Positions 37,001 to 47,422 of a stretch of DNA of 64,000 nt are shown piece after piece. This DNA is from Cristatella mucedo (lineage: Eukaryota > Bryozoa > Phylactolaemata > Cristatellidae): contig WPIO01000010.1 of NCBI GenBank assembly GCA_009760855.2, positions 8,413,501-8,477,500 on the forward strand, read 5' to 3'. Within the stretch, counting starts at the first letter, position 1; each line of letters begins with the position of its first letter. The notes under the pieces are model-generated. The model did no database searches and was not told the origin of the DNA. It saw nothing but the letters and a program-made list of their open reading frames with translations. A program made the position numbers and the translations under genes.

Positions 37001-40000
37001 ACTAGTATACTTGCACATGCTGTCATTAATGAAAAACGTCTGTAGATGGCTGCGGTGCCCAGCAGAGTTGCTAGGTCCGACTGTCAACCTGTGCAATATT
37101 ATTTTTATTATACTAGCTCATACCCATGAAAATCACGGGGAGCTTCAATTTTGCTTTGCGAATCAGCAGTGACTTCCCTTTACGGGATTTACTTACGTGT
37201 GGGAAATATATTTAGAATGATACAGGTTGATTACTAGCAGCCAACCTCACGTGCTTTATTATGTCTGTATCACAAACTGTACTACCCCACAAAGCCACGA
37301 AGAAAAAATTAGGTAGATAGTTTGATAGAATCTGGTAGATAGTTTGCTTAAGTGCAGCCGCAGTCTAAGTGAAGTACGTGCACACTCGGTAGCTAACACT
37401 CTTCATCCCATACAACGAAGAAAGAGCAAAGTACATCGACTCTAGAGTTTGCATCGGAAACACACCATGCTTGTGTGCTATAGTTTTTTTATCACTTTCA
37501 CGTCTTGCCCCTACACGAAAATCTTCCTGGTCTTTCCTCTCATAACATTAAAATCTTGCAGGTCCTGCCCCTTAGATGAAAACTCTGGCTCTGCCTACGG
37601 ACTCACGCTGACGTTGCTACACCCCATTGACTCCCGATGCTTCAAAGAGGCCAACACAGAAGTTTTCAATATAATGTATCTCAGTCTGTAAGTCCACAAG
37701 GACTATGTGGTTGCTACACAGGAGAGTTTTGTATAGCACACTCACATCCTATGCAGCCTTTTGTACACATTCGGTAGCCAACAGACTTCATCTCACGCAA
37801 CAAAGAGAAAGTGGGAAGCATAGAAGAGTCAGGAGAGCAGTTGAGGTACTGAGTGGCATGGAAATACCAGCTCAGCACCGCTGGAAAGGATGAGCCATAG
37901 TCGGCAGCAGGAGAGTAGTTGTCGTTGCATAAGAATCGTGTAAGCAAGTTCCACAGTCTAGGACCTGCAGAGCTAAAGCTTCTGTTGCCAACGGTCTTTA
38001 AGCAGAGGAGTTGAACAGCTAATTTACTGTCCACACTGGACCCGAGGGCTCGAAGAAGCTGAAACCTGTGCAGCAGTTTAGCTAGGTATGGACGAGCCAA
38101 GTCGTGGAAGTAAATGGAAATGGGATTATCAATGGAATTAAAGTGATTTTGGATGTTTAGGATGACTTTCAAACGACAGATCTAGTTCTGGAAATTATTA
38201 GCCTCTGCAAATACAATAGCAAGCAAGGGAGCAGACATTTTGGATTCCAGCAAAATGAGAGACTACGGTCCGATGGATGAAGACTTTTTTTTGCAGTCCA
38301 AACACCTCTACAGCAAGGTGTACACAATCCACAACGCCTCCACAGATTGGTAGTGAAAGGTGAAAAATCCGACCAGCGCTGCGTACCATTAAAGGTGCCA
38401 CCAGCGACGAGGGCAGGATTATTCGGGTGAAAGGCCACGGTCATGACGCACGAGTCCACATCGAGCACGGTGTCGGGCTTTTCAGAGTCTATGCTGCGAC
38501 GGTTCAGATTCCACATGCACAGTCCGGACTTGTGGGTGCACCAGTCCTCGTGGTCGAGCTTGCCGTAGCTGCAAGCGCCGAGCACAAAAAACGATGCAAA
38601 AGCAGCTGTGGAGGCATTCAGCACCGAGTAGTCATTCTATGGTAGGGAGGAGGAGCAGGAGGAGCAGGAGCAGGAGCAGGAGGAGCAGGAGGAGCAGGAG
38701 CAGGAAGACCAGGAGGAGTAAGAGGAGCAGGAGCAGGAAGAGCAGGAGAAGTAGGAGAAGCAGGAGGAGCAGGAGAAGCAGGAGAAGGATGAAGAGAAGG
38801 AGAAGGAGGATGAAGAGGATGAAGGAGACGAAGAATAATAGGACGAGAGCATGCTAAAAGCCTTACTACGTTGCCGCAGACTCTACCTTGCAGCGATAAC
38901 CGAACCACTCGAATTCCACGACACTGCTGTGACGGCCAGGCTGTTCGCAACGAACGGGCCGTAGGCAAGTGTGTGCACGACCTCAGCCAGCGCTGCGGCT
39001 TCCCTCTGCCTGTCTGCACCGTAGCCTGAAAGAGAACCACACTGTGCTGCAGTACAGCCAGAAAAAACGCACGAACCTTCATGCATGCACTCCATACACC
39101 CTGGCTGCAACCATGACAACATGGACACGCTTAGTGAGGGTGCTTTTGTTCTAGCACACGAACCTACCAAAACATGGCTCAGCTGGTGCTTTGCTACGAA
39201 TGAGTCACGGAACTCGAACTGTAGCCATTGCTAGGAGAAGAGTGGAGGTTCCATCGAGGTGCAAATTGTAGCGCTACAATTTTGCACCGGCCGCCGATGT
39301 TGGCAAATGCCAGGAAGGTGGCCTGATCGGTGCATGAAAGAGCAAGTGGACAATCAAGAGGCAGCAGCTTGCACAGCAAGAGGGCCCAGGGCTGTCGGTA
39401 TCGCACGAGCAGCCAGTTGACTATTACAGCTTCCCAATGTAAGCACACTTGTTAGCTGCAGACGTGTGCACGGCGAGATCTCTCGATTGGCTACAATGTA
39501 GGCGAGCGCTGAGGAAGCTTGAAAAGACAGAGGAGGATGCCGGTGCCTGGGCCGAGCGCATGCTGATGCGTGGCTGCCGTGCTCTAGTGCAGAGCATAGC
39601 AGCAGCAGCAGCAGCAGCAGCAGCTGGTGGTGGCCAATTATGATCCATCCGAAGAAACGAAGGAAGGAGCAGAATGGATAAAAGTTAGATCCGAAGCCAG
39701 CAGCTCGTAACAGACGCATCAGCTAGGATGCCCGGAGCTTGCCTGGAGGACTCTGCAGCAGGCATCCATGTACCCGTGCCTTCGCAGTCGGAGCTGGCCA
39801 GCCAGCTCGAGAGTGAAGCTGCCACGGCAGAGCCAACCAGAGGGGCGTCCGACAGACCGGACGAGTGCCGCTAGCGCGACTCGCCATGCCTTAACCAGGT
39901 AAAGGAGCCACGAGAGGTCACAGGGCAGGGCCCGAGGGTCACAGCGATGCTCCTCGTCGAGCAGGGCATACCGTCGAATGCCACACTTCTGGCACTCTTC

Positions 40001-43000
40001 TCCAGTGCTGATACGATGACCGGCTCCACCCGACGCAGGAACCTTAACAAAGCAGGGCTGTTGTCATCGGCTGTCACCTGCTTTTGGTCTTTTTCATCCA
40101 CCTCTGTCTGGCACTGCAGATGAGCATGCATCAGGATCAGCACGACATTGGTCAAAGAGGTCTGCACATCGCTGGCCGATATAAACGGAAGCTGCCCAAT
40201 GCAGAGCTCAGGCACTCAGGCACAGCACACTCAAATGTAAACCTTGTATGCATCACTCAGTGATGCTACTTCCCCGAAAAATAATGGCAGCATCCCTTCA
40301 CAGGGAGATCGAAGTACAGTTTGCTGTGTGCATCTACATTCACTTTCGCTGCTACGAAGTCAAGTGCTCAAGTGCTTGCTCGGACTTTACACATTCGATT
40401 GGTTAACTGCAAGAAGCTCGTCGGTACAAACTGACCCCTAATGGATGCACGTACAATAATTATTTGAATGGAGCAGTCCTGGGATCACAGTGGTCAGGTG
40501 CCGAGGAGCAGCTAAGCAGAACATCTACAGGCACAAATAGATAGTTACACGTTTTATAGAGTCTAAAAGCCCGTTAGGAAGCTAAGGTAATGCATTAAAA
40601 TATGCCAAAACAAGTCTCACAAGAATGCATGCACAATGCTCTCTTTAATGCATACACACATGCGCGCACACACACGTGCGAGCGCACAGCACAAAACCGG
40701 AAAACTATCGAGTGCTGTAGGAGCAGCGGTAATGCCTCTGACAAACAGACTCACCGAGCGACCTTTAGTCATCTTGACTTTTTACTTCTCAACTTCTTTT
40801 GAAAGCTGGCCTATGCTCCTATTAGCTGCTATTGCAGAGTAACTTTACCCACAACCGACGGTTGCTTTTTAAGGTGCCTAATGAATCAATTCAATAAATT
40901 CTTCAAATTTGTGATACAATTAAGCTTACGTCACCAGTTAGTCGGTAGCCTTTCTTTTAGGTAACTGCACCATTCCAGCTTTTAATGCCATCTTGCTGGT
41001 CACAACTTGACCTTGTCAGGCTCACGCAAGTCTGTAATCTGTTAATTGGTCTCAAAATATGTTTATTATGATGAGAGGCCAAATATCTTTCAATGCAAAG
41101 AAGCTACAGAGAACTTGCAAGTGACCCACTCCGACCAACAACTTCATGCATTGCCTATATAGACAAGTATAGGTGGATGATGCCATGAGCAATTGCAAAA
41201 GCGATAGGCTCACAGACAAGTTCATGACAGGTACAGCTGAAAGCACTCTCGACAAGACACCTGCACTACTTGGCGACCCAGTGCACAGCTGTGCATTTAC
41301 ATACTTCATTACTCCACCTAATTACAGCGCAACTTCAGGCCAGGTCTGTGCTTGATGTCTTCCAGGAAACCAAATTGGAAGGAACTCAAACTGCCAGGCA
41401 GGAATAAGAAACATCATACTAAACACGGAAAAGCTTTCACTAACACTAAGTAGCTAACTGTGATGCACAAGGTCAACTCACGTCTCGATGTGACTTCTGC
41501 AGCGATTGTACTGCACGCTCTTCGGTGAAGATCTCTCGCGTCTGGGAAGTTGAATTTGCAACTGCTCTGCGTGAGAAATGAAGAAATCCATATAGCGAAG
41601 CGGTTTCTGCACGACAGCGAAAACCCTCAGATGCACAGACAGCAGTCAGTTCTTAAGGAAATTGACTAAAATCAGCAGCAAATGTGAATTAATTTTCTGG
41701 TGCATTGTATTAGTATGGGGTCGCCACAACAGCTATGCCAAGCATGCCTGAAGCAAAATCAGCGGCTATGCTCTGCGCTTCTGATTTGTCGAGATTTAGG
41801 TACGCATTTTTCAAGTTGAATTTAATTTTCTTTTAAAGTGTGCTACACCGGAGTCAAGCCTTGAACAAAAGACGTGCCTGATCAAGCTTGCACCGCCTGT
41901 TAACAGCGAGCTTCGACCATATCACAAGACTACGAACACTCTCTGTTGACTTGCCCACTGTAAGATAGGTCTTTGGATGAGTTCAAAGAGTCGGGCGAGT
42001 CATAATTTGATTGCTGCTAGCCGCACTGGTTTGGTACAGTTGTTAAGGTGCTCGCCCCAACCAAGGTCTGGCCGAGGTCGTGGCCTTGAGCCATGTGGCA
42101 TATGGGAAGCGTCTGAATAGAGATTAAGTTATCATAGGGTAGTATACAAATGAATAGCATTATACTTGGCCCAGGTAAAAAACACATAAAAATCAAGTGA
42201 AAGCTGTCAAAGTAAGTACGTGGACATCATGCATCTAAGGCAACCGAGCACTGTTTACAGATGAGAGCATCATCGTCGTCGATTTTTTCGGACCGAGGTA
42301 GCTTCTTAAGCACAAACAACCAAGAGAAGAGAAAAGGTGACACGGTGATGTATGCGGGACAAACTATGCGGCACGCCTGTCAGCAAGAGCTGACGTCAAA
42401 TGTTCGCCACGCAGGACGATCGTAAAAAAAGCAGCGTACGCAGGTCCAAAATGCAATCATAAAACAAGGAAAACTGCATTAATTCGATGACAGAGCCCCT
42501 AATGTCACCGAACAGATTTCTTTTCATAGTTTCAGAACGCGTACTACAAACTGCTACCAGCAGTCCAAGGTTTATGGCCATAGAAGTATAGGAGCCAGGC
42601 TAGGTATGTCTTCCTTACTAAAGTCTTGCTCTAGTACCAGGCGTTACTTTTCTGAACGGCGCTATCTTTTGAATGTCAGGCATAGCATCGCAGGGGAACG
42701 CTGCAATCATCTTTATGATACATTATGCTAGCCGAAAGCCACTAAGGCAGGCAGGGTTCAGAATATTTTTATAATATGGGCTTTTCTACCTCTCTTTTCT
42801 CCACGATGAAGGAAAATCAACAACGCCGACGATCTCGTCGGAAAACATGGTAAGCTCCTCCACAGACGTGCACCGGCGGCAGACACTACCGGTCGTCCAG
42901 GAGACAACAACGCGACTTATACACCAAATCACCTTCACCTTCCAAATCGCCACCTCCGGAAAGACTCGCAGTCGAGGTTTTAAGCGAGAGGCTATGTCTT

Positions 43001-43216
43001 GATTTATGGGAAATAGTTGTTATGCAACTAAAGACTCCAGCCAATGCGTTTGTAGTGAGACACATACCTATGTCGAGTACTGAGGTCAAGGCTGGTGACC
43101 CTGGGAACCCCCGGAAACTGGGTCGCGTCTCGATAGGTCGCCGCGGTTGGAAGTTGCACAGGGCTCATGTCTGCACTCGCGGAGCGAGCTGGTAAGATTT
43201 TGTAATATCGAGTCAT
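27417..43216 (-). CDS. DYNC2I2: Dynein-2 intermediate chain 2 (WDR34), 11 exons
   Basis: This is a WD40-repeat intermediate chain of the dynein-2 motor, which carries out retrograde intraflagellar transport in cilia. Exons in reading order: 43216-43068, 41566-41482, 40113-39972, 39025-38887, 38568-38387, 33803-33661, 31924-31845, 31587-31403, 28570-28419, 27938-27730, 27549-27417. All phases join, giving about 532 residues against about 536 in human (from memory). Diagnostic blocks are FLRRVEPVIVSALEK, VSWNSSGSVIAA, YGKLDHEDW, CMWNLNRR, VAFHPNNPALVAGG, VSLDGKMLVW, YSVHCSPFHRNLFL, ARWSPWRPLVLAA and LEFNRQQ. The N-terminal region has two QT-containing segments (STSQT and CQTEV), a place where related chains bind light chains. 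The first exon is assigned by phase only, and a start at 43168 (MSPVQ) is an alternative to 43216. The gene converges on WASHC5. Confidence 0.94.
27939..28418 (-). other. DYNC2I2: Last-but-one DYNC2I2 intron, stop-free and filled by CT repeat
   Basis: The 480-nt intron has a GTAACG donor, phase 0, and a CTTGCAG acceptor. It is dominated by a CT tract (28020-28370, GA on the sense strand), then TA and TG runs next to the donor. Its sense frame has no stop, so retention would add 160 residues rich in Arg, Glu and Gly. Confidence 0.8.
28020..28412. repeat. CT-rich tract with TA and TG ends
   Basis: This is about 350 bases of CTCTCT with CCCC and TTT interruptions, then (TA)n at about 28371-28392 and (TG)n at about 28393-28411. 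Confidence 0.95.
28571..29689 (-). other. DYNC2I2 intron, unannotated part
   Basis: I see no exon or named repeat in this stretch of the intron 28571-31402. Confidence 0.5.
29690..30015 (-). mobile_element. Decayed LINE reverse transcriptase fragment
   Basis: It is similar in order and spacing to 43916-44300 (CACGAGATGTCATGACG.. against GATGTCGTGACGAAGTCGG; GAGCCAGAGCAGGTCG against GGCAGCTGGTGCAGGTCGG). The minus strand of the other copy reads a LINE C-terminus, so this is a poorer copy of the same family. Confidence 0.5.
30738..30813. repeat. Tandem duplication of a 38-bp unit with a palindromic junction
   Basis: The two units, 30738-30775 and 30776-30813, are identical except the last base. 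The junction contains the perfect palindrome GTGAGCTCAC within a wider CGTTCGTGAGCTCACAAACG near-palindrome. It lies in a DYNC2I2 intron. Confidence 0.95.
30966..31054 (-). mobile_element. (ATT)n-tailed SINE, family B, 3' fragment flanked by TA tracts
   Basis: (AAT)n and the reversed 3' module GCACTTGATAAAGCGCTCTC through TTTACATTTGCTGCAAAGGG. (TA)n runs lie on both sides (30879-30898 and 31055-31092). Confidence 0.8.
31925..33660 (-). other. DYNC2I2 intron, mostly unannotated
   Basis: Apart from the decayed SINE, I recognise no gene or repeat family. A C run lies at about 32345-32353. Confidence 0.5.
32120..32295 (-). mobile_element. Decayed tRNA-derived SINE, family A
   Basis: Reverse reading shows a degraded series of family-A blocks, including GCTGTGGCTCTGCTGTAGC and AATGAGGCGGTCGAAGCAGC at its 3' end. 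Confidence 0.45.
34120..34570 (-). mobile_element. L2/CR1-like LINE 3' fragment
   Basis: The minus strand reads [20 protein letters not shown], then IGDRSFSSAGPRL, and continues through decayed frames to the CGCTATACAAAACTC end and the GAGATACATTACATTACAT tail. It is 5'-truncated, inside a DYNC2I2 intron. Confidence 0.8.
36162..36563 (+). other. Unrecognised 133-codon open frame in an intron, antisense to DYNC2I2
   Basis: The frame opens MTLDDTDMLQRLL and is rich in Lys, Arg and Ser in the middle. Its last third runs into a family-B SINE with a tRNA-like head (36478-36606), so at least the end is not an original gene. No homologue recognised. Chance or relic are both possible. Confidence 0.15.
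36478..36606 (+). mobile_element. Family-B SINE with tRNA-like head
   Basis: The head reads GCTAAGGTGCTGCCTTAACG, then ACCGAGGTCGGGAGCTCGAG in the B-box position. The tail reads GCGCCTGGATAGAGACCAAG, TTCTCTTAGGG, then TACAATGCAAATAAATTAT. It shows that tRNA head and stem-loop tail belong to one element. Confidence 0.65.
36870..37671 (-). other. DYNC2I2 intron, unannotated part
   Basis: I see no recognised gene or repeat here. Confidence 0.45.
37672..38130 (-). mobile_element. L2/CR1-like LINE 3' fragment
   Basis: The minus strand reads RPYLAKLLHRFQLLRALGSS, then [32 protein letters not shown] and CECAIQNSPV. It is the same family as 34120 and 46510, 5'-truncated, in a DYNC2I2 intron and in sense orientation. 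Confidence 0.85.
38643..38832. repeat. GGAGCA-type purine-rich minisatellite in a short DYNC2I2 intron
   Basis: About 190 bases of GGAGCA, GGAGGA and GAAGAG units occupy more than half of the 318-nt intron 38569-38886. On the sense strand this is a long CU-rich run upstream of the acceptor. Confidence 0.9.
39597..39624. repeat. (GCA)n microsatellite
   Basis: This is about nine pure AGC units in a DYNC2I2 intron. Confidence 0.9.
40114..41481 (-). other. DYNC2I2 intron without recognised features
   Basis: I see nothing apart from ordinary intronic sequence. Confidence 0.5.
42030..42168 (+). mobile_element. Family-B SINE with tRNA-like head, decayed
   Basis: GTTAAGGTGCTCGCCCCAAC, then CAAGGTCTGGCCGAGGTCGT, then the B-box position, then GCGTCTGAATAGAGATTAAG and a TATACAAATGAATA tail. 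The head matches the reversed copy at 49255-49402. Confidence 0.6.
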
Positions 43217-43657
43217 CCAGAAATTCCGTTGGGGTCTTCAATCCCTCTGTAGTTATTTATTTTAGCATGCACACGCGACTCGGGCTACTTCATTTAGTCG
43301 ATTTTGTTTAAGGTGTACGTAGAGGGGCGGGCGGGTTGTTCAATCTCGCAAGTGTTTGCTCCTCTTACACTGACCTTGCTCAAAGTCTACACAGCAGTAA
43401 AGTTCCACCGCCCCAAAAATTATGCAAGCCGCCTGCTAGTGTTGCTGCTGTGAGATTTTGTTGCTCGTTTGTACAGACCTTAATTTTGCCAGTGGAAACG
43501 CTGCGCCGGTTGCTTTATTTTGCCTCGTGTTTATTAGTATTTATCTTGTATGGCTGCTTAAAAAAGGCATTTACCAATAAGACAGCGTTAAAATAAAAAA
43601 ATGATTCCTTGTGGGGAGCTCACGACCAAACTAGCCTAATGCGAGCTGTTCGAAAGT

Positions 43658-43885
43658 ATCAATAGTAATAATAAGAATAACACTTTTGATGAAGCGCCCT
43701 CAGAGAATTCAATCTCTCACTAGGCGCTTTACATTTGTTGCAAAGGAAACACGATTGAATGGTTAATGGTAGCATGTTCAATAAACACTAAGAATAACAT
43801 GGTTAGGGGTGACATGCACAGGGTCAGCGTGCAAGTGTTGTTAGTGGGAGCATGTAGAGTGTCTGCACGCATAAGCACACAAATA
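43658..43885 (-). mobile_element. (ATT)n-tailed SINE, family B, long copy
   Basis: Degenerate (AAT)n, reversed 3' module (GAAGCGCCCTCAGAGAATTC), then the body blocks ACATGGTTAGGGGTGACATG and TCTGCACGCATAAGCAC. Confidence 0.8.
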
Positions 43886-43915
43886 TCAAAACACAGAGAA
43901 CCATTAAATGCTGTG

Positions 43916-44410
43916 CTAAATTGGTGAGTTTTTAATTTCTTTAAATGTGGTCAAGGCGGGGGATGTCGTGACGAAGTCGGTAGTGAGCTCCAGGCTTTTG
44001 GGTGCATACAGAGTAAAGGCACGGTCTGAAAAGGATTTAAGCTCGGTTAGAGCCATAGCTAAGCGACTTGAGTTGCATGACGGGGGTGGTAGGATGCAAA
44101 GCCATATTAGGAAGTAGTTAGGATAGGCAGGCTGGAGTAAGAGAATGAAAGGACCTGCAAATAAGTGACCGAACCTTGAAGTCGATGTTCTGCTTAGTGG
44201 GCAGCTGGTGCAGGTCGGTGAGAAGTGACATACTGTGGCAATTGCAACGTTTACGACAGTCAAGCCTAGCTTCCGAGTTCTGCACCAACTATAAGCGTGT
44301 GAGTTTACTAACCTAAGACCTGCCAGCTGCAAGTAGCAGAAGTCTGCATGGAATGTCACAAATGAATGAATGTCGCAGATACACGGACTAGCTTGGCTGT
44401 CGTATCCTTG
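43916..44410 (-). mobile_element. L2/CR1-like LINE, reverse transcriptase C-terminus, second family
   Basis: The minus strand reads LPPPSCNSSRLAMALTELKS, FSDRAFTLYAPKS, then FVTTSPALTTFKEIKN. This matches the usual ending of these ORFs (AFSxxAPxLWNSLP...LxxFKxxLKT). It differs from the family at 11455. Confidence 0.7.
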
Positions 44411-44619
44411 TCTTTGCATTTTTGCTGCATTGGTACAGTAGGCCGACTTACCTATGGAGCTGCTGTGCTTATCTTGTGAAAAGTCATTTTGGAAGGAGAC
44501 ACTCAGATTTTATTGAAGCTGTACAGAAGATATACTTTTCGAGCCCAGTTGAGGGTTGTGCTATCAAATTTCCTAGTAACACTCATTGTTGCCTTGTCTG
44601 GCTGCTGTCGGCACACATG

Positions 44620-44706
44620 CGTGCATTGGTGCTGCGCCCAGAAGTCACCAGCTGCTCTCCAAGGCTCAGTGCTTCATCGATTTCTGTCACGCATCAGCAA
44701 GGAGTA
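44620..44706 (+). repeat. Dispersed repeat of unknown type, copy 1
   Basis: The blocks GTGCTGCGCCCAGAAGTC, AAGGCTCAGTGCTTCATCGA and TCGCATCAG-like ends line up with 49890-49976 in the same order. About two thirds of positions look identical by eye. Confidence 0.45.
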
Positions 44707-44834
44707 GCACGAGTGAGCGCTTTGTCTGAAGCCTAATGCCATTAGTACTTAACTTGCTAAACAAGACTAGGCTTGCTAGAATGATTCAAGTGGACATGTA
44801 TGCTCTGAAATCTTCCACTGAGATAGAGTAGAGG

Positions 44835-44990
44835 CTAGTTGATTTAACGGCCTCATTTATGTAGCAGCAGAAGAGCCTCAGTGGCTATCACTGCCAATTG
44901 CCGGGGTCAATAAAGGATTGCCCACTGAAGGACTCGAACCCACCACCTGGGTCTGTAGGGTTGTGCCATTGATGGGAAATATGATAGGTG
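44835..44990 (-). mobile_element. tRNA-derived SINE, family A, interrupting a LINE
   Basis: Reverse reading gives GTGGGTTCGAGTCCTTCAGT (a B-box match), GGGCAATCCTTTATTG, GTGATAGCCACTGAGGCTCT and AATGAGGCCGTTAAATCAAC. It sits just where the LINE reverse transcriptase frame at 44990 stops after AAFDTIGHHVVL. Confidence 0.7.
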
Positions 44991-46200
44991 CTCAAGAACG
45001 ACATGGTGACCAATAGTATCAAAGGCTGCCGAGAGATCCAGCAGGACTAGGAGCTAGACTTTACCCGAGTCAGCTTTTCTGAGAAGATCGTTATACACTT
45101 GCAAGAGTACTGCATATGCAGAGTGGTTAGCTCTGAAACCTGACCGGAGCTTGACAGCTAGGTTCAACACCTTGATTTATAACAGTTTAGCTGGTCGGCC
45201 ACTTGCGTTTGTTCCAGTGTCTTTTACAGGAACAGCCATAGGGAGACTGGGTAGAAGTTGCTAAAGTTCTCCTGGTCTAGTGATGGCTTCTTACTGTGTG
45301 GCCTAACATTAGCCCTTTTTTTGAAGGATATAGGGACAATGCCCCGAGGCTAAGGACATGGTTAGTTATTCAGGTCAGCAGCAAATCTATGAAAATTAGC
45401 CGGACAGGAGGTTTGGGTCTAGTAGATATGGCTAATTATCTCCATAGAATAGGAGATGAGCTTCGAGATGAGATCACTAGTTGTAGGCTTGAAGGTAGAC
45501 ATTGGGTAAGGCAATGAATTGAGAGTAAGGAATCCAATGAGGATGTTACCTTAAGGATGAACTCTGTGATATTGTATATCTTACTGACAAAGTAGCTAGA
45601 GAAATGATCTGCTAGATTGCTGCAAGGATCACTAGATAAGGAGCTGACCCGAGAGGGGTCAAGGAGATGGTTGACGGTAGAGATCCAGTTTTGGATTGTA
45701 CATTTATGATTCCACCACAAAGAAGCTAGACTTGGCCTTAGCTAGGATCGATTGGTACGACCTATGATAGTCATGGTATGCCAGTCGATGAACAGTCAGC
45801 CCTTACTTTTATATGCTTGTTCAAGCTTGTGATTAGTAATCATAGCTAGTTTAATATCTGCACTAAATCACCGGCCATATGGGTGAGGACAAGCAATGTG
45901 TTTAATCAGAGGAACAAACTAACTAGAACAAGACTGGTATCGTGTCGTAGTAGAAGGTCGGACAGAGGATTGTACAGAAAGGGCAGTGAAGGTATTTTTT
46001 GCGGACAGCATTAATTTCAAGGGTCTAAAGGTTTCGTGATTCACAGATGATTTGGGATAGTGAAGGGGACACAACAGCAGACCTAAAGAGATCTACGTTC
46101 AGTCAGATCTGCAGAATTTTGTAATAATAAGAGTTGACAGCATATGATAGTGAGAGAGTATTCGATCTAGTGTGACTTTTGTTGTATATGTGCCAAGCTC
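44990..46200 (-). mobile_element. L2/CR1-like LINE, linker and N-terminal reverse transcriptase
   Basis: The minus strand reads LADHFSSYFVSKIYNI (the usual linker), then KLRSGFRANHSAYAVLLQVY, NDLLRKADSGKV and LLVLLDLSAAFDTI. These match the conserved QSGFRxxHST and LDLSAAFDTVDH motifs. An in-frame TAG lies between KV and LLVLL. The FADD part is missing. The 3' part may be the piece at 43916-44410. Confidence 0.82.
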
Positions 46201-46509
46201 ACGGGCCTTAAAAGAAAAGGGACCAGGGGATGAATGAAATTTGGCATGGGGTTAGTTGGCTCATCAAAATGAAGCAAGGAAGGGCCGATTTCTGGAGCAC
46301 GGAGTTGAAGTGAGATTAGAAAAAACGGAAATAAAGTAATTTTTGTTACTTTGGGGGAAGTGATAGACTATTACCACTATTGGCAGCTTGCTGTTGAAAG
46401 GACACAGAACAAGAGATTCGAAAGATTGCTTCGAATGACTGCAAACGGTTTGAAATTAAGGAAGGAATAAGCAACAATGAATACTCTGCCAACCAGTTAG
46501 TGTTATTTA

Positions 46510-47290
46510 ATGTAATGTATCTCCATCTGTAACTCCACCAATTCACAAAGACTATGCGGGTGTTACACAGGAGAGTTTTGTATAGCGCACTCACAGCCTA
46601 AGCGGCTTTTGGTACGCATTCGGTAGCCAACAGACTTCGTCTCACGCAACAAAGAGAAAGTGGCAAGCATAGCAGAGTCAGGAGAGCAGTTGAGGTAGTG
46701 AGTAGCGTGGAAGTAGCAGCTCAGGACCGCTGAAAAGGATGAGCCATAGTCGGCAGTAGGAGAGTAGTTGTCGTTGTGTAAGAATAGTGGAAGTGAGTTC
46801 CACAGTCTAGGACCTGCAGAGCTAAAGCTTCTGTCACCAATGGTCTGTAAGCGGAGAAATGGAACTGCTAGTTTATTGTCCGTACATGACCTGAGTGCAC
46901 GAGAAGGCTGAACCTGGTGCAGCAGTTCAGCTAGATATGGAGAAGCCAAGTCGTGGTCAGCGTAAGAACTTTGCTCTGTATCAGTTGACCAACCGGCAGC
47001 CATCCTAGCTCTTTTAGCAAAGGAGACACGTGGTCAAACCTCTGGCACTTGAAAACTAGTCTTGCAGCCATATTCATAGCCAATTGTAGGGGCCTAGTTG
47101 CCTTTTTTGGTAGCCCAGTCAAAAGGGAATAACAATAATCAAGCCGAGACAAAACTAAGGAGCTAGTTAAATTGTTTGCAAGCCACTGTGGAAGACAGCT
47201 CCTTATTTTAGATAGTGATCGGACGTGATGGCTAGCTGTAGAAGCAGTCTTCTGAATGCAACTTTTGTTGACCTTGGGGTATGAAAGAAA
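46510..47290 (-). mobile_element. L2/CR1-like LINE 3' fragment, longest copy
   Basis: The minus strand reads SRLDYCYSLLTGLPKKATRP, AARLVFKCQRFDHVSPLLKE, then, after a short internal loss, [29 protein letters not shown] and GYRMRTKSRLGCECAIQNSP. Its 3' tail is GGAGATACATTACATTAAAT. It supplies the intact reference for the nested insertion at 11738. Confidence 0.88.
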
Positions 47291-47328
47291 GAAAAGTCTC
47301 TAGTTAGTGTTGGGTTATGGTCAGGAAG

Positions 47329-47422
47329 TTATAATAATGATAATAATAATAAAAAACTTGATGAAGCTCCGTCAGAGAACTCAATCTCTTTCTAGGCACT
47401 TTAAATTTGCTGCAAAGGAAGT
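47329..47422 (-). mobile_element. (ATT)n-tailed SINE, family B, 3' fragment
   Basis: (AAT)n, AACTTGATGAAGCTCCGTCA, then AACTCAATCTCTTTCTAGGC. It is close to the 5' break of the LINE fragment at 46510-47290. Confidence 0.75.
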
